This document shows positions 50,734 through 56,857 of a DNA stretch of 56,857 nucleotides, piece after piece; position 1 is the first letter of the stretch, and each line of letters opens with the position of its first letter. The DNA is taken from the NCBI GenBank assembly GCA_045593005.1, contig JAZNVV010000044.1, positions 1-56,857 on the forward strand, in the 5' to 3' direction. Made by a program: the position numbers and the translations under genes. This stretch comes from UBA11475 sp045593005. GTDB lineage: Bacteria > Bacillota > Clostridia > Christensenellales > Borkfalkiaceae. Below the pieces are notes generated by a model. The model worked only from the letters and a program-made list of their open reading frames with translations, made no database searches and was not told the origin of the DNA.

Positions 50734-51843
50734 ATGAAAAATATTGTTGTAATTTTTGGTGGAAATTCTTGCGAAAGCGACGTATCTATAATCACGGGGG
50801 TAATGACGGCGAACGCCCTTGATAAAAATTTATTTTTTGCCGTACCCGTCTACGTCGATAAAGACGGTTGTTTTTACACGGGCAACGAATTATTTGACCT
50901 AGATAATTTTAAAGTCATTAAAGAGTTGGACTTAAAAAGAGTGGAGTTTTCCGTTGGGGACAACACGCTATACTATAGAAAAAAGAACAAACTAAAACAG
51001 TTTATCAAAGTGGATGCAATAATAAACTGTTGTCACGGAGGCGTGGGCGAAAAAGGTTCTTTATACGGTTATTTTGAAACAATCGGCATACCTATGGCGT
51101 CGCCAGGTTTACTTGCGTCGTCAGTTGCAATAGATAAAGTAAATACAAAACGTTATCTTAAAGGAAACGGCGTAAACACGGCAAAGTGGTTATCCATAAA
51201 AAACGGTGAATCTGTCGGGCAGGTTGCGCTTGTTGCCGAAGAACAGCTGGGCTATCCTATGATAATAAAGCCTAATACTTTGGGTTCAAGCATAGGAATA
51301 AAGGTGGTCTGCAACTTAAAAGAATTTACCGTTGCCGTAATGCAAGCGTTTAAGTACGACGACGTCGTTATCATTGAAGAATTCATTTCTGATGCCACCG
51401 AGATTAACTGCGCCGTTTACAAGACGGGCATTGAAACGGTCGTTTCAGAATGCGAACGACCTATGACTACAAATTCGATATTGACGTTTGAAGATAAATA
51501 TTGTGGTGGGGAAAGAGAATTCCCTGCAAAGATACCAAAAGCGTTATCGGATAAGATTAAGGGCATAACCAAGCGTGTTTACGAAATGTTAGACGCGCGT
51601 GGAATAATGCGTTTTGACTTTTTATTAAGCAAAGATAAAATTTATCTAAACGAAATGAATTCCGTTCCAGGCTCTTTAGCGTACTATTTATTATCCAACA
51701 CTTTCAAGGAATTTAGGTCGGTGTTAACTGAAATTATAACGTCGACTATTATTGAATATAACTCCAAAGCAACGCTTGAGAGAAACTTTAGTAGCAATAT
51801 TTTGTCGGGCAAATTCAATAAAGGTGGCAAAAACCCTATTTAA
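50734..51843 (+). CDS. ddl: D-alanine-D-alanine ligase
   Basis: The ATG at 50734 gives 369 residues beginning MKNIVVIFGGNSCESDVS; the GTG at 50722 lies in the ribosome site and is rejected. CHGGVGEKGSLYG near residue 96, the ATP-grasp loop PNTLGSSIGIKV near 181 and the metal/phosphate site RFDFLL...LNEMNSVPGSLAYY near 300-318 are all present. It makes the dipeptide for the adjacent MurF. Confidence 0.94.
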   Translation: MKNIVVIFGGNSCESDVSIITGVMTANALDKNLFFAVPVYVDKDGCFYTGNELFDLDNFKVIKELDLKRVEFSVGDNTLYYRKKNKLKQFIKVDAIINCCHGGVGEKGSLYGYFETIGIPMASPGLLASSVAIDKVNTKRYLKGNGVNTAKWLSIKNGESVGQVALVAEEQLGYPMIIKPNTLGSSIGIKVVCNLKEFTVAVMQAFKYDDVVIIEEFISDATEINCAVYKTGIETVVSECERPMTTNSILTFEDKYCGGEREFPAKIPKALSDKIKGITKRVYEMLDARGIMRFDFLLSKDKIYLNEMNSVPGSLAYYLLSNTFKEFRSVLTEIITSTIIEYNSKATLERNFSSNILSGKFNKGGKNPI

Positions 51844-51936
51844 CGACCAGTTGCGACAAAAGGTGATTAAAAAAGAGTAATATTTCGCATAATCTAAACA
51901 TATATTTTCTTTGAAATATAAATTCGGAGGGAAAAT

Positions 51937-52833
51937 ATGAACACAAGCAGTCAAGCAAATTATGCAGATATGATAGAACTTTCCGTTAAAACTTGTACGG
52001 TTACCGAAGTGCCGGCAAAAAAGAAAAGAAGTCGCAAAAAAGCTAATTCGGAACAAATTAAAAAAGCAGTTATTGATACTGTAAATTCTCAAGTAGAACA
52101 GCCAAAGCAACAAGAAATTATACCTGCTCCGTTAGAAGATATTGAGAAAAGTGATACGGAGGAGGTTAGAGAATTCGTTCAAAGCATAGCAGAAAAAAAC
52201 ATGGAAGAAAATTCTGCTACTAAAGAAGAAATTGATTTAACAAAAGTTTTTAACGACGATACTACTATTCCAGTTACTCCTGTAACGGTTAAGGATAGAC
52301 GTTTTAAGCCTTCTTTAAAAAAGAAAGTGATTGCAGGTGTGGTTGCGACCGTAGTTTTGGTCGGAGCGACCGTCGGTGCAGGGATACTTACTGATACTTT
52401 AGGGCTTACAACATATTTTGGCGACGTGTTTTATAAGGAAGAAGAAGTGGTATTAAATTATGACGATTACGTTGCCGGTTTGCCTACGTTAAACAGCGAT
52501 ATTACTCTTAAAGACGGCGTCATGAGCGTAACTGCAAAAGGCTCGGTATATTCACCGACACAAGGGGTTATTTCGTCGCTTGTAGAAGAAGATGGAAAGT
52601 TTAAGATGGAAATTGTTCACGGCAAAGATTTTAAGACGGTAATTTCCGGACTTGACCACGTTTATTGTGCCGTTAACGAAGAAGTTTACGGCAAAATTCC
52701 AGTAGGGTATAGTAATGGAGAAGGTTACACCGTATGTCTTTATTCTGCCGACGGACTTATTACAGATTACGACATTTCGGGGGGAACGGTAGTGTGGAAC
52801 GTAACCACGAGCACCCCTGACACCGTTAGTTAG
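51937..52833 (+). CDS. Single-span protein with degenerate M23 (LytM-like) domain, SpoIVFA-like
   Basis: 298 residues. A long, acidic, disordered cytoplasmic N-terminus (1-120) is followed by one membrane helix (about 130-152) and an external domain (about 175-290). In the latter, YSPTQGVISSLVEE and MEIVHGKDFKTVISGL trace the M23 beta core but without the HxH zinc residues, as in SpoIVFA. An intramembrane M50 protease gene starts one base later, copying the spoIVFA-spoIVFB arrangement. A SigK-control role is not shown; the family call is by analogy. Confidence 0.65.
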   Translation: MNTSSQANYADMIELSVKTCTVTEVPAKKKRSRKKANSEQIKKAVIDTVNSQVEQPKQQEIIPAPLEDIEKSDTEEVREFVQSIAEKNMEENSATKEEIDLTKVFNDDTTIPVTPVTVKDRRFKPSLKKKVIAGVVATVVLVGATVGAGILTDTLGLTTYFGDVFYKEEEVVLNYDDYVAGLPTLNSDITLKDGVMSVTAKGSVYSPTQGVISSLVEEDGKFKMEIVHGKDFKTVISGLDHVYCAVNEEVYGKIPVGYSNGEGYTVCLYSADGLITDYDISGGTVVWNVTTSTPDTVS

Positions 52834-52834
52834 C

Positions 52835-53743
52835 GTGGCTATTTTTAGCAACATAAAGCGAAAAAAAAGAGTGGACGTTGTGGAGAATTCGAAGTTTTTA
52901 GTAACTCTTCACCCACTCTTTTTTGCGTTCGGATTATATAATGCCTTATTTGGAAAGTTGTGGTCGTTTTTAGTGTACACTTTGTCGGCGCTAATACACG
53001 AAAGTGGCCACGCATTAGTTGCTGGAACTTGTGGATATTCTATAAAAAAATTATCACTTATGCCGTATGGAGCGACACTATCGGGTGATTTTGACGGACT
53101 ACGTTTTAAGGATGAACTAAAAGTCGTTCTTGCCGGTCCTTTAACAAGTTTTGCCGTCGCCGTATCAATTTGTGCGCTGTGGTGGTTTTTTCCAGAAAGT
53201 TATCCCTTTACACAAATTGCTTTTGAAGCAAATCTATCTATTGCAATCGTTAATTTATTCCCTGCAACGCCACTTGACGGAGGTAGAATTTTGTCGGCGT
53301 GTAGCAAACAGATTTTTGGCAAAAAAAAGGGGGCTTTTTTGTTAAAAGCAGGAGGCGTTTTTATATCTACTTTTTTAACGGTTGCTTTTATATTTAACTG
53401 CGTAAATTCAAAAAACATATCTTCGGTAAATTTTTCGCTACTGTTTTTTTCTGCGTTTATTCTCGTTGGTGTTTTTGGCAAGGCTAAAACAAATTACGAA
53501 AGGGCTTTTTTGGGGCTTTCAAAAGATAGCGTTAGGCGTGGCGTAGAAACTGTACGTTTTGCCGTCAGTCTAGATACGACGATAAAGCGCGTGCTATCTA
53601 TTATTGAAACAAATAAATACAACGAACTTTTCGTCGTTGAAAAAGGTGCGATTATAAGTCAAAAAGAACTGGAAGAAACCATTGTTTCTTGCCCGATATA
53701 TTACACCGTGGGCGAGTGTTTTAATTTTGATAGAGTAAAGTGA
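52835..53743 (+). CDS. Intramembrane M50 metalloprotease, SpoIVFB-like
   Basis: 302 residues from GTG 52835. The zinc motif HESGH is near residue 53 and the second metal motif PATPLDGGRIL near 143; about six membrane segments surround them. The C-terminal ~65 residues form a CBS-like region (TTIKRVLSIIETNKYNELFVV), as in SpoIVFB. Such proteases cut membrane-bound precursors, in sporulators pro-SigK. It is directly coupled to the SpoIVFA-like gene. Confidence 0.85.
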   Translation: MAIFSNIKRKKRVDVVENSKFLVTLHPLFFAFGLYNALFGKLWSFLVYTLSALIHESGHALVAGTCGYSIKKLSLMPYGATLSGDFDGLRFKDELKVVLAGPLTSFAVAVSICALWWFFPESYPFTQIAFEANLSIAIVNLFPATPLDGGRILSACSKQIFGKKKGAFLLKAGGVFISTFLTVAFIFNCVNSKNISSVNFSLLFFSAFILVGVFGKAKTNYERAFLGLSKDSVRRGVETVRFAVSLDTTIKRVLSIIETNKYNELFVVEKGAIISQKELEETIVSCPIYYTVGECFNFDRVK

Positions 53744-53800
53744 AATAAATCTATTGAAAACTTTTCGCAATCGTGATAAAATGATAAAAAGGAGAAAATT

Positions 53801-54334
53801 ATGGAATATTCAGAACTTATACTTAAAAGACAGAGTTGCAGGAAGTTTTCCGGTGAACCTGTCGATAAATCTTATCTTGAAAAAATGATAGACGAAGCAA
53901 GGCTTGCCCCGTCTGCTTGTAATTCTCAACCGTGGTTTTTCTACGGAGTTACAAATCCTGAACTTGTAAAAAAGATAGCCGACTCTTGCAACAAATTAGG
54001 TTTTAATCGATTTGCTCAAAAAGCCGGTGCGTTTATCGTCATAGAACAAAAAGAGCCGTCGCTATTAGAAGGCGTAACAAAACTTTTAGGCAACAAATAT
54101 TTTGCTGATAACGATATCGGTCTTGTAACGGCGCATCTTACGCTGTCGGCATCAAATCTTGGGCTTGAAACTTGCATACTTGGTATGTTTGATAAAAAGG
54201 CTGTTGGTGAAATTGTCGGCGCAGACAAAAATGCTACGCTTAAACTTGTAATTGCCGTTGGCTATCCTGGTGAAGATTACGTTTACCGTAAAAAAATAAG
54301 AAAAACTACCGAAGAAATTTCTAAATTTTTATAA
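53801..54334 (+). CDS. Nitroreductase-family flavoprotein
   Basis: 177 residues. RQSCRKFSGEPVD near 10-22 gives the FMN phosphate contacts. ARLAPSACNSQPW near 34-46 and the late GYPGED complete the fold. It reduces nitro or quinone-like compounds with NAD(P)H in relatives; the natural substrate is unknown. AAAGGAG lies 6 bases before the ATG, and a terminator follows. Confidence 0.9.
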   Translation: MEYSELILKRQSCRKFSGEPVDKSYLEKMIDEARLAPSACNSQPWFFYGVTNPELVKKIADSCNKLGFNRFAQKAGAFIVIEQKEPSLLEGVTKLLGNKYFADNDIGLVTAHLTLSASNLGLETCILGMFDKKAVGEIVGADKNATLKLVIAVGYPGEDYVYRKKIRKTTEEISKFL

Positions 54335-54340
54335 AAAATA

Positions 54341-54375
54341 AAAAGACGTGGTTAAAAAATATCCCCGTCTTTTTT
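54341..54375 (+). terminator. Terminator after the nitroreductase gene
   Basis: AAAAGACG and CGTCTTTT with TTTT run. Further hairpins follow before rpmG: GCAAA-CCCGTG/CACGGG-TTTGC at 54383-54416, and AACGAT/ATCGTT plus T-run at about 54467-54492. I see no gene in 54376-54677. Confidence 0.75.
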
Positions 54376-54677
54376 GTTTGTAGCAAAAGCCCCGTGCTAA
54401 ACACGGGACAGTTTGCAATTATTCTGCCTAACGTTAAGCACTCAAAAAAATCGGGAAAAGGATTTAGGAACGATTTTTTATCGTTTCTTTTTCGTCGGCA
54501 TTGTTTTTTAGTAGCGCATTTGTTTGTAAAAACACATAAAAAGGGGTTTTAGAGTAAAAAATTTGAGATAGTTGTGGTTTTTGCGTGCGTAAAAGCACTA
54601 CATTTTGTGTGCGCGTATTTATAAATAAAAAATATATAAAAAAAGTGTGAAAAAAGTTTAAAATTAGTGGAAAATCC

Positions 54678-54706
54678 TTGACAATCAAACACGATAATGA
54701 TAAAAT
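54678..54706 (+). promoter_or_regulatory. Promoter of the rpmG-secE-nusG operon
   Basis: TTGACA (54678-54683) and TAAAAT (54701-54706), 17-base spacer, 57 bases before the rpmG ATG. Confidence 0.75.
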
Positions 54707-54763
54707 CTATTAGCACTTTAGCTTCGGCGGGTGTAATTTTTTTGGAAATAAAAGGTGAAAAAC

Positions 54764-54928
54764 ATGGCTGCAAAGGGCGCAAGAAACAAAATCACATTAG
54801 TTTGTACCGAATGCAAACAGAGAAATTATGATACGTTCAAGAACAAAAAGAACGATCCAGACAGAATTGAAATTAAGAAATATTGCAAATTCTGCCAAAA
54901 ACATACCGCTCACAAGGAAAGTAAATAG
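54764..54928 (+). CDS. rpmG: 50S ribosomal protein L33, zinc-binding form
   Basis: 54 residues. Two CxxC knuckles, CTEC (14-17) and CKFC (41-44), show the zinc-containing (C+) form rather than the cysteine-less paralog. KNKKNDPDRIEIKKYC is typical L33. AAAGGTGAAA precedes the ATG. It opens the secE-nusG-rplK-rplA cluster. Confidence 0.96.
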   Translation: MAAKGARNKITLVCTECKQRNYDTFKNKKNDPDRIEIKKYCKFCQKHTAHKESK

Positions 54929-54975
54929 TTTCCTTAATCCGCTAGTTGCGGTAAAAATGAACGGGGGTGTCTAAA

Positions 54976-55269
54976 ATGGAAGATAATAAAAAGTTATCGG
55001 CTGATGCTGTAAACGCTAATTCAAAGGCGAATGAAATTAAAGCCACCGATAAAAAGAAGAACAAGAAAAAAGGTAACGGCTTTTTTGCAAAAATAGGAAG
55101 AAAGTTAAAAGAAATGTGGTCTGAACTTAAACTCGTTTCTTGGCCAACGTTGCCTAAAGTTATTAAGCAAACGGGCGTTGTACTTGTAGTAGTACTCGCA
55201 TTTTTGGTGTGCATCGGTTTATTTGACTGGCCGTTAAGTATTGCTCTTCGTTGGATTACAGGTAATTAA
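54976..55269 (+). CDS. secE: Preprotein translocase subunit SecE
   Basis: 97 residues from ATG 54976, 6 bases after GGGGGTG; the GTG at 54967 is part of that site. A charged Lys/Asp-rich head is followed by the amphipathic FFAKIGRKLKEMWSELKLVSWP and one membrane helix (about 59-80). It clamps SecY. The order rpmG-secE-nusG is canonical. Confidence 0.95.
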   Translation: MEDNKKLSADAVNANSKANEIKATDKKKNKKKGNGFFAKIGRKLKEMWSELKLVSWPTLPKVIKQTGVVLVVVLAFLVCIGLFDWPLSIALRWITGN

Positions 55270-55278
55270 GGAGTAGTT

Positions 55279-55869
55279 ATGTCAGTTGATGAAAAGATGG
55301 TTGAAGAACCAAAGTGGTACGTAATCCATACCTATTCAAGTTACGAAGCAATGGTTAAGGACAACCTTGAAAAGATTATTGAAAATAATAATCTTCAAAA
55401 CAAGATTTTCGAAATTGCTATCCCAACTGAAGAAACTATGGAAGAAAAGGCAAACGGCAAAAAGAAGATTTTTGAAAGAAAAAAATTCCCTTGCTACGTC
55501 TTTTTAAAAATGCACTTTACAAACGACCTTTGGTATCTTATTACAAACATTAGGGGCGTTACCGGTTTTGTAGGCCCACTCGGCAGACCTATGCCTTTAT
55601 CTGAAGATGAAGTTATGCGTTTAGGTCTTGCTAAAGTTGCCGTTAACGTAGACTTTACCGTCGGTGATGAAGTTAAGATTATGACTGGCCCACTCGAATC
55701 GTTTAGTGGTAAGATTATCGCAATGAATGATGCTACGCAAAAGGTTAAGGTAAACGTTGTAATGTTCGGTAGAGCTACCGACGTTGAACTTGATTACGTT
55801 CAAGTTAAAAAGATTGCTGTAGAAGTTAAAGAGGATTCACAACAGTCTATCGAAAGTCAGGAACAGTAA
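55279..55869 (+). CDS. nusG: Transcription factor NusG
   Basis: 196 residues. The NGN domain (about 8-120) starts KWYVIHTYSSYE and includes RKKFPCYVFLKM. The KOW domain (about 138-180) has VGDEVKIMTGPLESFSGKI. It links RNA polymerase to ribosome or Rho. GGAG lies 7 bases before the ATG, 9 bases after secE. Confidence 0.97.
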   Translation: MSVDEKMVEEPKWYVIHTYSSYEAMVKDNLEKIIENNNLQNKIFEIAIPTEETMEEKANGKKKIFERKKFPCYVFLKMHFTNDLWYLITNIRGVTGFVGPLGRPMPLSEDEVMRLGLAKVAVNVDFTVGDEVKIMTGPLESFSGKIIAMNDATQKVKVNVVMFGRATDVELDYVQVKKIAVEVKEDSQQSIESQEQ

Positions 55870-55891
55870 TTATATATTATTGTTTAAATAA

Positions 55892-55941
55892 GTGGGAGTA
55901 ATATCAAATAATATTTTAACCGGATATTACGCTATAACCAC
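55892..55941 (+). promoter_or_regulatory. L1-type regulatory hairpin before rplK
   Basis: GTGG (55892-55895) pairs with CCAC (55938-55941). An asymmetric loop GA / GCTATAA leads into GTAATATC (55898-55905) / GATATTAC (55923-55930). The GTGGGAG...ACCAC outline copies the 23S rRNA site of ribosomal protein L1. It likely mediates feedback by L1. Confidence 0.65.
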
Positions 55942-55959
55942 ATAATTGGAGGAAAAAAC

Positions 55960-56385
55960 ATGGCAAAGAAAGTTACTGCGATTGTAAAACTACAATTACC
56001 AGCAGGTAAGGCAACACCAGGCCCTCCTGTAGGTTCTACATTAGGTCCTCACGGTATCAATATCCCTGGTTTTACAAAAGAATTTAACGCAAAGACTCAA
56101 GATCAAGCAGGTCTTATTATTCCAGTAGTAATGACCATTTATCAGGACCGTTCTTTCACGTTCGTATTAAAGACGCCACCTGCAGCCGTTCTTATTAAGA
56201 AGGCTTGTGGTATCGACACAGCATCTGCTGCGCCTAACAAAACGAAGGTTGCAAAGATTACAAAAGCGCAGGTAGAAGAAATCGCAAAGATGAAGATGCC
56301 TGACCTTAACGCTACATCTATTGAAGCTGCTATGAGCATGATTGCTGGTACGGCAAGAAGTATGGGCGTAGAAGTAGTAGACTAA
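55960..56385 (+). CDS. rplK: 50S ribosomal protein L11
   Basis: 141 residues, full length. KLQLPAGKATPGPPVGSTLG near 11-30 and the C-terminal rRNA-binding domain with GTARSMGVEVVD are standard. GGAGG precedes the ATG. It contacts the GTPase centre. rplA follows after 57 bases holding a regulatory hairpin. Confidence 0.98.
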   Translation: MAKKVTAIVKLQLPAGKATPGPPVGSTLGPHGINIPGFTKEFNAKTQDQAGLIIPVVMTIYQDRSFTFVLKTPPAAVLIKKACGIDTASAAPNKTKVAKITKAQVEEIAKMKMPDLNATSIEAAMSMIAGTARSMGVEVVD

Positions 56386-56399
56386 CGGTTATATATTTA

Positions 56400-56427
56400 G
56401 TGGGAGAGTTTTACTCGTCATTACCAC
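56400..56427 (+). promoter_or_regulatory. L1-type regulatory hairpin before rplA
   Basis: GTGG (56400-56403) / CCAC (56424-56427), internal loop GA / GTCATTA, then GAGT (56406-56409) / ACTC (56413-56416). It has the same two-helix, lopsided-loop shape as the motif before rplK, ending three bases before the rplA AGGAGG. Confidence 0.65.
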
Positions 56428-56442
56428 AAGGAGGATTTTTAA

Positions 56443-56857
56443 ATGAAACACGGAAAAAAATATATCGACAGCGTTAAGACTATCGATAAAACAAAATTAT
56501 ACGAAGCAAAAGAAGGTATGGACTTAGTTGTAAATACTTCAAAGGCTAAGTTTGATGAAACTATTGAATTACACGTTAGACTTGGCGTTGATCCAAAACA
56601 AGCTGACCAACAGGTAAGAGGCGTTATCGTTCTTCCTAACGGTACTGGTAAAGACGTTAAAGTTTTAGTTCTTGCTAAAGGCGAAAAGGCTGATATCGCA
56701 AGAGAAGCTGGCGCAGACTTCGTAGGCGCTGAAGAAATGGTTCAAAAGATTCAAACTGAAAACTGGTTCGATTACGACGTAATCATCACCACCCCCGATA
56801 TGATGGGTTTGGTTGGTAGAATCGGTAAGGTTTTAGGTCCTAAGGGCTTGATGCCTA
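56443..56857 (+). CDS. rplA: 50S ribosomal protein L1, 3' end beyond the window
   Basis: 138 codons are present of the usual ~230. KHGKKYIDSVKTID opens it, and TPDMMGLVGRIGKVLGPKGL near 118-137 is the L1 rRNA-contact region. The gene runs off the end of the window, so the truncation is an edge effect. AGGAGG lies 8 bases before the ATG. Confidence 0.97.
   Translation, partial: MKHGKKYIDSVKTIDKTKLYEAKEGMDLVVNTSKAKFDETIELHVRLGVDPKQADQQVRGVIVLPNGTGKDVKVLVLAKGEKADIAREAGADFVGAEEMVQKIQTENWFDYDVIITTPDMMGLVGRIGKVLGPKGLMP

Noticed and set aside
1..56857. CRISPR array, transposase, integrase or prophage genes
   Set aside because: No regularly spaced repeats and no recognisable recombinase or phage protein were seen on either strand.

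Overview
The window reads as chromosomal DNA of a low-GC, anaerobic, Gram-positive-type bacterium, most likely an uncultured lineage of Clostridia (Bacillota). The signs are strong AGGAGG ribosome sites, TTGACA/TATAAT promoters with 17-base spacers, hairpin plus U-tract terminators, ferredoxin-linked 2-oxoacid chemistry, a FakAB fatty-acid kinase set, an FMN riboswitch-RibU pair, an M50 protease with a SpoIVFA-like partner, and the gene order rpmG-secE-nusG-rplK-rplA. Species-level identity cannot be read from the sequence alone.

Layout. 1-1930: OmpR-type response regulator and histidine kinase. 1931-5487: FakA, a DegV/FakB protein and a PlsC-like acyltransferase lacking the usual motif I aspartate. 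5500-7661 (minus): an EEP-fold hydrolase, a membrane-anchored DNA-entry-type nuclease and a small conserved protein. 7818-16926: the most interesting region. A perfect sigma-A promoter leads into a 17-codon peptide ORF with six Tyr codons in a cluster (seven in all), then overlapping antiterminator and terminator hairpins, then an SSS symporter, two aryl-CoA ligases (PaaK type) flanking IorA and IorB, a double-ACT protein, an amidohydrolase and an aminotransferase. I read this as an aromatic amino acid operon controlled by tyrosine supply. Expression under Tyr starvation would fit the reductive direction: aryl acetate to aryl-CoA to arylpyruvate to amino acid. 16987-19797: an ABC exporter pair and a secreted or anchored SASA-type esterase. 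19874-22130: K+-dependent membrane pyrophosphatase.

22420-31013: a compact type IV pilus or type II secretion-like locus. It has a long structured 5' leader, a small SecE-like membrane protein, a pilin fused to a beta-helix domain, a second near-identical-headed pilin, three minor prepilin-like genes, PilM-like, prepilin peptidase, PilC and PilB. No retraction ATPase is present. 31229-33835: a zinc-ribbon/coiled-coil protein, tRNA-Ser(TGA) with a decayed, insertion-bearing copy beside it, and two membrane proteins. 33930-36330: a PucR/CdaR-type regulator with an S41 peptidase. 36331-38460: small unknowns, then a cysteine desulfurase divergent from a DUF3343 protein.

38480-56857 is mostly core genes: nth, obgE, yhbY, an ABC-F ATPase, a nadD-yqeK fusion, rsfS, FMN riboswitch-ribU, an apparently leaderless tsaE, tsaB, rimI, an alpha/beta hydrolase that seems to start at AUU, a MurF with an N-terminal membrane domain, ddl, a SpoIVFA/SpoIVFB-like pair, a nitroreductase, and rpmG-secE-nusG-rplK-rplA. 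rplA is cut by the window end. Both rplK and rplA carry a leader hairpin resembling the 23S rRNA binding site for ribosomal protein L1. All family assignments come from reading motifs; no database search was run.
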